From: Stutzerimonas stutzeri
GTDB lineage: Bacteria > Pseudomonadota > Gammaproteobacteria > Pseudomonadales > Pseudomonadaceae
Length of the DNA: 64,000 nucleotides
Direction of reading: 5' to 3'
NCBI RefSeq assembly: GCF_018138085.1
Contig: NZ_CP073105.1
Span: 1,364,001-1,428,000 of the forward strand
The notes under the pieces are model-generated. The model was not told the DNA's origin and made no database searches. It saw only the letters and a program-made list of their open reading frames with translations. Shown here piece after piece: positions 9,625 to 17,388 of the stretch (position 1 is the first letter of the stretch; each line of letters starts with the position of its first letter). The position numbers and the translations under genes are program-made.

Positions 9625-10816
9625 GGATGGTCTGAAGTAGTCATGTATTTCCGGCCGACTTCAGCGCTCGTCGATTTTTAAAACAGCAGCCCGAGCAAAA
9701 ACGATCAAGTCTCCCGCTCATTTCGATGTTTTTGGCCGCCACGAGCACCTCGCAGCAGCCTTTTCCCACATTACAGGCGCACCTCTCCCGCAGTCGCCAG
9801 TAAATGTCTGCGCACCATCCACAGGTTTGACAGGGCGAACAGCGTCACCAGTTGCGCGGTGTTCTTGGCCAGCCCCCGAAAGCGCGTCTTCACATAACCG
9901 AACTGGCGCTTGATCACCCGGAACGGGTGCTCGACCTTGGCCCGCACCTGCGCCTTGGCCTTTTCAATCTTGCGCTTGGCTTTGTAGAGCGGGCTGTTCT
10001 TGCCGAGTTTTCTGTAAGTGCTGCGACGCGCCGCGACCTGCCAGATCACTTCGCGGCCCGCATGTTCTGAGCGCTTTTCGACCCCGGTGTAACCGGCATC
10101 GGCGCAGACGACGTTCTCCACGCCATGCAGCAGTTTGTCGACCTGAGTAACGTCTGCAACATTGGCTGCTGTGCCTACCACGCTATGTACTAAACCCGAC
10201 TCGTCATCGACGCCGATGTGCGCCTTCATGCCGAAGTAATACTGGTTTCCCTTCTTGGTCTGGTGCATTTCCGGGTCGCGCTTGCCCTCCTTGTTCTTGG
10301 TCGAACTCGGCGCATTAATCAGCGTCGCATCAACGATAGTGCCTTGCCGCAAGGACAGACCGCGGTCGCCCAGATAGCCATTGATGACAGCCAGAATGCC
10401 GGTAGCCAGTTCGTGTTTCTCCAGCAGCCGACGGAAGTTGAGGATGGTGGTTTCGTCAGGAATGCGCTCCAGGCTCAACCCGGCAAACTGGCGCAGGATG
10501 GTCGTTTCGTACAGCGCTTCTTCCATCGCCGGGTCGCTGTACCCGAACCAGTTCTGCATCAGATGAACCCGCAGCATGGCCATCAGCGGGTAGGCCGGTC
10601 GACCACCTTCACCCTTGGGGTAATGCGGATCGATCAGGGCAATCAAACCCTTCCACGGCACCACCCGATCCATTTCGACCAGGAACAGTTCTTTGCGGGT
10701 CTGCTTGCGCTTGCCGGCGTACTCGGCGTCGGCGAAGGTCATCTGTTTCATCGGAAAACTCGGCGGGTGGGGTCCGGGTATTTTGTCAAAATCAGGAAGT
10801 CTTTTTCAGACCATCC
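9625..10816 (-). mobile_element. IS5-family insertion sequence, complete
   Basis: 1192 bp with perfect 12-bp terminal inverted repeats GGATGGTCTGAA (9625-9636, complement 10805-10816). It is flanked by a 4-bp direct repeat CTAC (9621-9624 and 10817-10820), the expected target-site duplication for IS5-group elements. It contains one intact transposase gene. Perfect ends and an intact gene suggest a recent or still mobile insertion. It sits just downstream of a decayed LysR gene. Confidence 0.93.
9771..10751 (-). CDS. IS5-family transposase (DDE)
   Basis: 326 aa. It has the IS5/Transposase_11 architecture: an N-terminal DUF772-type domain (LIDPHYPKGEGGRPAYPLMA, QNWFGYSDPAMEEALYE), first catalytic Asp in TIVDATLINAPSSTKN, second in VVCADAGYTG, and the glutamate in the C-terminal Y-R-E-K motif region RAKVEHPFRVIKRQFG. 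It cuts and pastes the surrounding element. It is intact with no frameshift, so probably active. It occupies almost the whole element, as usual for IS5 members. Confidence 0.95.
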   Translation of the reverse strand: MKQMTFADAEYAGKRKQTRKELFLVEMDRVVPWKGLIALIDPHYPKGEGGRPAYPLMAMLRVHLMQNWFGYSDPAMEEALYETTILRQFAGLSLERIPDETTILNFRRLLEKHELATGILAVINGYLGDRGLSLRQGTIVDATLINAPSSTKNKEGKRDPEMHQTKKGNQYYFGMKAHIGVDDESGLVHSVVGTAANVADVTQVDKLLHGVENVVCADAGYTGVEKRSEHAGREVIWQVAARRSTYRKLGKNSPLYKAKRKIEKAKAQVRAKVEHPFRVIKRQFGYVKTRFRGLAKNTAQLVTLFALSNLWMVRRHLLATAGEVRL

Positions 10817-10848
10817 CTACGAACTTGGACGTCGGTGTATGGCTTGCT

Positions 10849-11541
10849 TCACCGAAGCTGCCAAGCGGTACCGGTGGAGTGGTCTCGCGGCCGCCTGGCC
10901 CACGGGGTGCCGTAGGCGAGAAGGCTGAAACCACGCACCTTCCGATCGACGCTGTCGTCCGAGAGCGCGACCTTCCACAACTTCTCCATACTCGAACCCG
11001 AGCCGTGGAAGGTCGCGCGGACTGACAAGCACAACCTCGCGCAACGCAGGGTCTGCAAGATGAGGTCCGGCGTCTGGCCGTCGCGGCTGGTCGTTTCCGT
11101 CAACAGGTCCAATGGCAGTGGATGATGCTTGAACTGAGCACGAACGCTCGCGGTGTTCCGGATTCGGCATACCGCATCGGTTTTCAGTCCAAGGCGGGAT
11201 TCAAGCCGCGACTGCGCAACGCGCGATCGAGTGATTGCTGAAAATGCATGCCGCTCCACAACGTGCCGAGCGGAAGCTTCGCCAGCGCCTTCCCACGTCA
11301 CAGGCACCTGGAAAGCGAAAGTGACGCCGGTCGTGCAGCAACCGCGTTGCACCCAGCGGCAGGCTCGCGAAACACGCCTGGTCGAGACGCTCAAGATAGG
11401 AATGCCCACGTCGAACTGGTTTTGGTTCAGCCTTCCCAAAATTTGATCGCTGCTCAAGGCGAACAGCTGGAAGCGCAGACTTGGATGCCGCTCGGTGAAC
11501 AAGGTTGCCAATTGCCTGGCCAATTGCCTAAGTAATGGCAT
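10849..11541 (-). pseudogene. Decayed LysR-family regulator (no HTH, frameshifted)
   Basis: The reverse strand shows a LysR substrate-binding domain start (MPLLRQLARQLATLFTERHPSLRFQLFALSSD... then NQNQFDVGI). The next expected stretch (SYLERLDQACFASLPLG) lies in a different frame. Later blocks (VTWE, LKTDAVCRIRN, KVALSDDSVDRKV) return to the first frame, so there are several indels. The DNA-binding domain that should precede it is absent: the next 100 bp are AT-rich promoter-like DNA. It lies divergent from the Rieske gene pair and may be the lost regulator of that operon (inference). An IS5-family element sits 32 bp beyond its 3' end. Confidence 0.7.
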
Positions 11542-11729
11542 CGGGAGGCGACAGGTAGCTGTGAGCAGCCTGTATTCAGCAACGCCCTTAACATGAACAC
11601 AAAATAAAAAATTGCCTATTTATTGTTGTCTCGTCCGGCGCCAGGGTCTACTTTGCTCTGAAGCGATGGATTTGGGCGTCTGGGGACCAACTGATCGCAC
11701 AAACAATAACAATACGAGGCAAACATTCG

Positions 11730-12671
11730 ATGGCGACCAGCTCATGGTGGGCTTCGGCCCTTTGTGAATCCGTGAATAATGTAAAGCCTCTGGCCGTGAC
11801 CTGCGGCGGGGAAGAACTGGTTCTGTTCCGCAACGCTGAAGGGCAGGTCTTCGCCCTGGAAGATCGCTGTCCGCACCGGCGGGTGCCGTTATCGCTAGGC
11901 TGCGTCGTGGGTTCCGGGCTGCAGTGTGGCTATCACGGCTGGACGTTCGATGGAGCCAGCGGCGCCTGTACTGCCATCCCGAACCTGAGCGCCAGCGAAC
12001 GCGTCCCGCAGCGCCATGCGGCGCGCGCCTTTATGGCAAAAGAAAGTAACGGTTTCGTGCATGTATGGGTGGGCGACGGCGATCCGGACGCCACCTTGCC
12101 AAGCGCCGATTATTCCCCTACGGGGCGTGAGTACACGGGAAGCGCCGTCGTCAGCATGACTCACGATGAGTACCTCGCCGTGATGCTGGATGGCCCCAAC
12201 TGCCTGTTGGGTTTCGACGCAGTGCAAATAACGGATTTCTTCTTGGGCGATCCGCAACTGATGAACGACCGTCTCGTGCTCGACAGGGGCGCGGTCTGGT
12301 CGAGTCAGATTTTGCCGTCGCAGTTCGTTGCCGACTACCCGCTGATCGTTCGCACGGCGGTTCCGCTGCGTGGCGGCACCATCCGGGTGGATCTGCTGAG
12401 CCAGGATGAAACGCCGCTCAGCACGCTTTTCATCGGTGCGAGCGCCAACCGACGAGGCACCACCAGCCTCTGCTGGCGCGGCTTCCAGCACACGACCAGC
12501 ATGGCGGGTACGCCGTGGCGCTGGCGCGCCTCACGGACTGCAGGCAGAGCGCCGTTCAACGTGAGTGCCACGATCGATGGCTCGGCTATCGCCGCGTTAT
12601 TGGTTGCACCCTCTCGTGACTTACATGAATTGCGTCAGCAGATAGTCGTCGAACAACGCCTCGCCGTCTGA
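11730..12671 (+). CDS. Rieske [2Fe-2S] component of a split ring-hydroxylating oxygenase
   Basis: 313 aa. The N-terminal Rieske domain is complete: C47-P-H49 in DRCPHRRVPLSLG and C66/H69 in LQCGYHGWTFD, the two-Cys two-His cluster ligands. The remainder aligns by pattern with the oxygenase catalytic domain. The place where the mononuclear iron motif N-x2-D-x2-H-x4-H is expected instead reads LLGFDAVQITDFFLGD, with no histidines. It would therefore accept electrons but lack the catalytic iron. The next gene shows the reciprocal loss, so the two probably act as one hetero-oligomer (inference). No reductase gene is adjacent. Confidence 0.82.
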   Translation: MATSSWWASALCESVNNVKPLAVTCGGEELVLFRNAEGQVFALEDRCPHRRVPLSLGCVVGSGLQCGYHGWTFDGASGACTAIPNLSASERVPQRHAARAFMAKESNGFVHVWVGDGDPDATLPSADYSPTGREYTGSAVVSMTHDEYLAVMLDGPNCLLGFDAVQITDFFLGDPQLMNDRLVLDRGAVWSSQILPSQFVADYPLIVRTAVPLRGGTIRVDLLSQDETPLSTLFIGASANRRGTTSLCWRGFQHTTSMAGTPWRWRASRTAGRAPFNVSATIDGSAIAALLVAPSRDLHELRQQIVVEQRLAV

Positions 12672-12700
12672 CCATCATTCAGTTGAACCCGGAGAATTCC

Positions 12701-13744
12701 ATGCACGCCGCCACGCCTCTTTCCGATGCACAGCCGCAAGCCGCTGCGCGCCGGATTCGCAAAGACTGGACACCGATCAACTATGACCTGCGCGATACCT
12801 GGTTCCCGGTATCCCACAGCCGCGATGTCACCGAGCGGCCCATTCGCCGGATCATTCATTCCCAGAGCTATTACCTCTGGCGAAAGGACGGTAGGCCATT
12901 CGCAGCCGAGTTTCATCCCGAGCGGCTGCATGGCGAGCGTTCATCGTTCACCGAGTTTACCGGCGGTATGGGCTACTACCCGGTTGTCGAGCGTTACGGT
13001 TACATCTGGGCCTGGTATGGCAATCCTGATGCGGCTGATTCTTTGCTGCTGCCGCACATCCCGTTTCTGCCGGTTGATGGCAGCCTTCCTGGCTACACCC
13101 AGCGCACGGTTCGTTTCGATGCCAGTTCTGCCTTGTCGGTGGAAAACCTCATCGATTTGACCCACGCCGACTTTCTTCATGCCAATACCATCGGCGACGG
13201 AATATCGGAATCGGACGTGGTGGAAGTGGAGTGGACGTCGGAAACCGTGACCCGTACCCGCACAGTCGCGCAGAAGTCCGTCGCGCCAGTAATGCGTTGG
13301 GTCGGCGGGGTGCGAGCGAAGTACCAGGATTTCCGCGCCGTGCTGCATATTCATCTGCGCAGCAACGTATGTATCTCCTATCCGCGCTTTCGTCCGGGTT
13401 ACGACGTGCCCAACCTTCAGCCATTCCTGCCGGTGGGCAAACACCGCTCGCGCTGCGACGTGACGTTCAACACCACGGCGGCACCGGCACCGTTCCGCTA
13501 TCTGATGCCGCGCATCAATTACATCATCCAGCCGCAGGACAACTCCGTGGTGCGTCCGCAGAACCAGCGTTATTTCGAGCCGGGTGAACGCATCGACCTG
13601 CACTCGCGCTTCGATGCGCCCGGCACGCGTTATCGCTTTCAGATGGAGCAACTGGCCGAACGTCAGCGCAAGGGCTATTTTTCCTATGGCTCCGATGCCG
13701 AACCGGGTCGGGACATCACTCATTTGCTGGGTATGGACGGCTGA
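12701..13744 (+). CDS. Catalytic (mononuclear iron) component of a split Rieske oxygenase, lacking the Rieske cluster motif
   Basis: 347 aa from the ATG at 12701, with GGAG six bases upstream; a TTG at 12683 is less likely. The start resembles Rieske oxygenase alpha subunits (DTWFPVSHSRDV, then YYLWRKDGRPFAAEFHPE). The stretch that should hold C-x-H and C-x2-H is missing, and the sequence goes straight to VVERYGYIWAWYGNPDAAD. The mononuclear iron motif is intact: N149, D152, H155 and H160 in NLIDLTHADFLHA. It follows the Rieske-only gene by 29 bp. Together they appear to divide one oxygenase over two chains, comparable in principle to caffeine demethylase NdmC, which also lacks its own Rieske domain. 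Confidence 0.82.
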   Translation: MHAATPLSDAQPQAAARRIRKDWTPINYDLRDTWFPVSHSRDVTERPIRRIIHSQSYYLWRKDGRPFAAEFHPERLHGERSSFTEFTGGMGYYPVVERYGYIWAWYGNPDAADSLLLPHIPFLPVDGSLPGYTQRTVRFDASSALSVENLIDLTHADFLHANTIGDGISESDVVEVEWTSETVTRTRTVAQKSVAPVMRWVGGVRAKYQDFRAVLHIHLRSNVCISYPRFRPGYDVPNLQPFLPVGKHRSRCDVTFNTTAAPAPFRYLMPRINYIIQPQDNSVVRPQNQRYFEPGERIDLHSRFDAPGTRYRFQMEQLAERQRKGYFSYGSDAEPGRDITHLLGMDG

Positions 13745-13814
13745 TACCTCAACTGCGCCAGGACGTCGAACACTCAATATACCGACACCGTTGGCAACCA
13801 CAGGAAGCAGTGCT

Positions 13815-14594
13815 ATGGATTTGGGAATCGCAGGGCGCAGCGCAATTATCTGCGCTTCGTCTCGTGGCCTTGGCAAGGCCTGCGCGCTGGCGTTGGCGCA
13901 GGAAGGTTGCCGCGTATTGATCAACGGTCGCGATGCAGAGCAGTTGGAGCGCACGGCTGCGGAAGTCGAGACCGCTACAGGTCACAGGCCGCTTGTCGTG
14001 CGCGGCGACCTGAATACCGACGAAGGCCGAACCGCCCTGATCGCCGCATGTCCCGCGCCCGACATCCTGATCACCAACAACGGCGGCCCCGCGCCGGGCA
14101 GGATCGAAGACTGGGATCATGCGGCTTGGCTGAAGGCCATCGAGGCAAACATGTTGTCGGCGATCATGCTGATCCAGGGCGTGGTCGGTGGCATGCGCGA
14201 GCGGCGCTTCGGTCGGATCATCAACATTACATCGGCCATGGTGAAGTCACCGCGCCTGCCTTTGGGGCTTTCTACGACATCGCGGGCAGGGCTGACGGCG
14301 TTCTCCAAGGCGTTATCCAGAGAAGTGGTGCGCGACAATGTGACCATCAACAACGTGCTACCTGAACGCATCGAAACCGACCGCTTGCGCTACATGACCG
14401 AGCAGCTGGCCAAGCACAGAAAGCTTAGTCTGGAAGACGCCCGCACCGAAATGCTCAGGCCCATAGCGGCGCGGAGATTCGGCAATCCCGATGAATTTGC
14501 CGCGGCCTGCGCATTTCTCTGCTCGGCTCAGGCGAGCTACATCTCGGGACAAAATCTTCAAGTGGATGGCGGGAGTTACGACGGCTTGATCTGA
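13815..14594 (+). CDS. SDR-family protein with non-canonical active site
   Basis: 259 aa from the ATG at 13815 after AGGAAG. A Rossmann fold is visible (ICASSRGLGKACA, the TGxxxGxG-like coenzyme loop; ITNNGG for NNAG). Catalytic Ser140 is in INITS. The usual Y-x3-K is S153-T-T-S-R157, so both Tyr and Lys are missing. This matches a known BKR-like SDR subgroup with VLSNVARAGL-type sequences rather than a random mutation. Activity may be altered. It is the third gene of the Rieske operon and its last 19 bp overlap the convergent VOC gene. Confidence 0.8.
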   Translation: MDLGIAGRSAIICASSRGLGKACALALAQEGCRVLINGRDAEQLERTAAEVETATGHRPLVVRGDLNTDEGRTALIAACPAPDILITNNGGPAPGRIEDWDHAAWLKAIEANMLSAIMLIQGVVGGMRERRFGRIINITSAMVKSPRLPLGLSTTSRAGLTAFSKALSREVVRDNVTINNVLPERIETDRLRYMTEQLAKHRKLSLEDARTEMLRPIAARRFGNPDEFAAACAFLCSAQASYISGQNLQVDGGSYDGLI

Positions 14595-15001
14595 CGCGGC
14601 GGCAAGCGCGTTTTCCAATCCTCAGGGGGCGTTTCTTCTGCGGCGAAGTCCAGCTCCACTTCCACGCCATTGGGATCCGGAAAAAACAGCTGCCAGGTAC
14701 GTACCGCCCCCGGCGCTCTGATGACGCGGAACGCAATGCCGCGATCCTCGAGCAGTTGCCACGTCTGCTGTAGCCCTTCAGCCCAGAACGCCATGTGGTC
14801 GAGCACACCGCGGCGTGGCTCCGGCATCCGCTGCACCTGCACCACATGCAGCAGTGGGTGGCCGTTGGCATAGAGCCACAAGCCAGCCACCGGGAAAGGC
14901 GGGCGCGGGCCTTCGGTCAACCCGAGCAGGTCAATGTAGAACTCGCGCGTAGCCTGCAGCTGGTCCGTCACGATCGTGAAGTGATCCATTCGTTCGATCA
15001 C
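14576..15001 (-). CDS. VOC-family (glyoxalase/dioxygenase-fold) protein
   Basis: 141 aa from the GTG at 15001, supported by GGGAG six bases upstream; the ATG at 14989 has no such site. The vicinal-oxygen-chelate pattern is visible: MDHFTIVTDQLQATREFYIDLLGL, LLHVVQ, DHMAFWAEG and FFPDPNGVEVELDF. Candidate metal ligands are the His of MDHF, the His of LDHMAF and the Glu of VEVEL. The substrate is not predictable; members include glyoxalase I, isomerases and ring-cleavage enzymes. It converges on the SDR gene and is divergent from the MFS gene. Confidence 0.8.
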   Translation of the reverse strand: MIERMDHFTIVTDQLQATREFYIDLLGLTEGPRPPFPVAGLWLYANGHPLLHVVQVQRMPEPRRGVLDHMAFWAEGLQQTWQLLEDRGIAFRVIRAPGAVRTWQLFFPDPNGVEVELDFAAEETPPEDWKTRLPPRQIKPS

Positions 15002-15073
15002 GCGGTTCTCCCATGGGTGCGGTTGTATCGCTTACGAGCATAGCCTGACACTGCGATTTTTATGTAATTGTAC

Positions 15074-15096
15074 ATATAGCGTATAACTGTCTATAT
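15074..15096. promoter_or_regulatory. Candidate operator between VOC and MFS genes
   Basis: The inverted repeat ATATAG-N11-CTATAT (15074-15079 and 15091-15096) lies in the AT-rich 99-bp divergent spacer. A related arrangement, CTATAGC-N5-CTATATT, occurs at 17278-17296 upstream of the CaiB-type gene. The regulator is unknown. Confidence 0.35.
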
Positions 15097-15100
15097 TCAA

Positions 15101-16396
15101 GTGGATTCCCATAATAAGAACGGCTTGAATGTATGCGCCCGATTTTTGCCTCAGGCTGTGCGTCAATTTTCTCAGCTCCCGACGACGCCTGTGACCGTAT
15201 CAGCGTCCTCTGACGGAGCGCTCGCCGAGCCATTTCCCTACGCCAATCTGTTGGTTTTGGTGTTGTGTCAGATCGGCATGCACTCATGCCTGACCGGGAT
15301 GCGCATGGCGGCGCCACTGCAACTACTGCAACGGGATGTGGATGTCTGGGCGGTTGGCGTGGTGATGGCGATGTTCGCGACCGCTCCGGTACTCCTCGCC
15401 CTCACCGCAGGTCGCATGGCGGATCGGCACGGGTACCATCGCCCGACGCGCATCGCCGCCAGCCTTTCCTGTGCCGGCGCTGTGCTTGCGAGTTCGACGG
15501 ACCACTATCTGTTGCTTTGCCTGGCCGCCGCGCTCTGTGGTGGTGGCTCCAGCTTTGGATTGATCGCGCTTCAGCGCACGGCGGCGCGTCTGGCTCGCAA
15601 TGCGGGTGAGCGCATGAAGGTGTTTGGCTGGATCGCCATAGCACCCTCCTTGGCCAGCCTGGTTGGGCCGCTGGGAGCCGGGTTGCTGATTGACCAGTAC
15701 GGCTTCCGCATTGCATTTGCAGCCCTGGCGATGTTGCCCCTCGGCACGCTGCTGCTTTCGCTGTGGGTGCCACGCGAACGGATGGCCGAGCCGGTTTCCC
15801 GCGAGCAGCGGCGACCCGCATGGGACCTGCTGCGAGAGCCGGCGTTTCGCCGATTGTTATTCATTAACTGGCTGGTGTCGGCCAGCTGGGATGTGCACTC
15901 CTTCGCCTTGCCGATTCTGGGTAATGCGCGCGGCATGAGCGCCTCGGCAATCGGTGCGATTCTTGGCGCTTACGCGATCACCTCGACCCTGGTGCGGTTG
16001 CTGTTGATACCGCTACTGGCCAATCGTCTGTCGCAGCGCTCGATCATCTTGAGTGCGCTGCTGCTCACCGCAGCGGTGTACGCCATCTACCCCTGGCTCG
16101 GCCCCGCCTGGGCGATGGCCCTGGGAACCGCCACGCTGGGTGTCGCGTTGGGCACCATTCAGCCTGCATTGATGACTCAACTGCACCAAGTCACCCCCAG
16201 CTCTCGTCACGGCGAAGGTCTGGCGGTGCGCTCGGTGTTTATCAATTTTTCCGGAGCAAGCATGCCGCTGCTGTTCGGCGTGCTGGGCGCGGTGCTTGGT
16301 GCCGCGTCACTGTTCTGGTTGATGAGTGGCGTGCTGCTGGCTGGGAGCTGGCAGGCGCGTCGGCTAGGTGCTGCCGGGGGGTTTAGCCGGTCGTGA
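15101..16396 (+). CDS. Major facilitator superfamily transporter
   Basis: 431 aa with about 12 hydrophobic segments in two halves. The MFS loop motif A appears as GRMADRHGYHRPTR near residue 105. The second half resembles MFS_1 carriers (GEGLAVRSVFINFSGASMPLLFG). Substrate is unknown; its position inside a catabolic block suggests uptake of the substrate or export of an intermediate. The start is uncertain: the GTG at 15101 gives a long polar leader before the first helix and lacks a clear ribosome-binding site, and a GTG at 15191 is possible. Confidence 0.78.
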   Translation: MDSHNKNGLNVCARFLPQAVRQFSQLPTTPVTVSASSDGALAEPFPYANLLVLVLCQIGMHSCLTGMRMAAPLQLLQRDVDVWAVGVVMAMFATAPVLLALTAGRMADRHGYHRPTRIAASLSCAGAVLASSTDHYLLLCLAAALCGGGSSFGLIALQRTAARLARNAGERMKVFGWIAIAPSLASLVGPLGAGLLIDQYGFRIAFAALAMLPLGTLLLSLWVPRERMAEPVSREQRRPAWDLLREPAFRRLLFINWLVSASWDVHSFALPILGNARGMSASAIGAILGAYAITSTLVRLLLIPLLANRLSQRSIILSALLLTAAVYAIYPWLGPAWAMALGTATLGVALGTIQPALMTQLHQVTPSSRHGEGLAVRSVFINFSGASMPLLFGVLGAVLGAASLFWLMSGVLLAGSWQARRLGAAGGFSRS

Positions 16397-16430
16397 GACC
16401 TGACTGCAAAAAACAATCAGAGGGTTCGAC

Positions 16431-17225
16431 ATGCATCGTTTGACTGGAAAGGTTGCCATCGTCACGGGCGGTGGTGGTGGGATTGGTTCGGCGACGGTGC
16501 TGCGACTTGCCCAGGAAGGAGCCAAGGTTGTCTGCGCCGATATCCACCTGGCTTCGGCGCAGCGTGCTGTTGAGATACTCGGCCCCAGCGGGCTGGCGCT
16601 GGAGTTCGATGGCGCGCAAGCCGACAGCATCGAGGCGATGGTGAGCCGGACAATAGAGCATTTCGGTCGGCTCGACATTCTGCACAACAACTGCGCCGTT
16701 ACCGATCCGGAAATACAGCGACACGACCGGACGGCCGTCGAGATCCCGCTCGATATCTGGCAGAAGATCCTCGATGTGAACCTGACCGGCTATCTCATCG
16801 CCTGCAAGCATGCCATTCCGCACATGATCGAAACGGGTGGCGGCTCAATCATCAATACCGCGTCAGGTTCTGGACTGCTTGGCGATCTCGTGCGCATCGC
16901 TTATGGCACCTCGAAGGCCGGGGTGATCAACATGAGCCGATACATCGCTACGCAATACGGCCGTCAAGGCATTCGCTGCAACACCATCGCGCCAGGCCTG
17001 ATTCTCACGCCTGCGACTGAGCGCAACGCCCCGGACATCAAAGCCCTGGCCAGCCGATATGTGCTGACGCCGCGCTTGGGAACGCCCGAAGACATCGCAG
17101 CGCTGGTGGCATTTCTGGCCTCCGACGAGTCCGGTTTCATCACGGGAGAGTGCATTGAAATCAATGGCGGCAAAAACAGCTGCCAACCGCATTTTGCGGA
17201 AATGCTCGAGCAAGACCTGCAGTAG
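16431..17225 (+). CDS. SDR-family NAD(P)-dependent oxidoreductase
   Basis: 264 aa with AGAGGG six bases before the ATG. Classical SDR motifs: VTGGGGGIGSATV coenzyme loop, HNN (for NNAG), Ser in NTASGSG, YGTSKAG catalytic Tyr/Lys, and the C-terminal GECIEINGG. Predicted to interconvert a secondary alcohol and ketone. Asp in VCADIH after beta-2 points to NAD(H). It follows the MFS gene by 34 bp and is probably co-transcribed with it. Confidence 0.88.
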   Translation: MHRLTGKVAIVTGGGGGIGSATVLRLAQEGAKVVCADIHLASAQRAVEILGPSGLALEFDGAQADSIEAMVSRTIEHFGRLDILHNNCAVTDPEIQRHDRTAVEIPLDIWQKILDVNLTGYLIACKHAIPHMIETGGGSIINTASGSGLLGDLVRIAYGTSKAGVINMSRYIATQYGRQGIRCNTIAPGLILTPATERNAPDIKALASRYVLTPRLGTPEDIAALVAFLASDESGFITGECIEINGGKNSCQPHFAEMLEQDLQ

Positions 17226-17277
17226 ATGAGCTGGTCCGAATAGGCAGATTGCTAGATTCTGTATAAGAAACACCAAT

Positions 17278-17296
17278 CTATAGCTGGAACTATATT
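17278..17296. promoter_or_regulatory. Candidate operator upstream of CaiB-type gene
   Basis: CTATAGC-TGGAA-CTATATT, about 90 bp upstream of the CaiB-type start. It shares its half-sites with the element at 15074-15096 but has a spacer five bases shorter. Evidence is visual only. Confidence 0.3.
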
Positions 17297-17388
17297 GATT
17301 CCTGCACTAGGTTCTCAATTGGCCGGACGAGCCTGGGCACGGCTCCGCAACAGCATTATGGACAATAACAAGACACCCAGAGGTGCTT

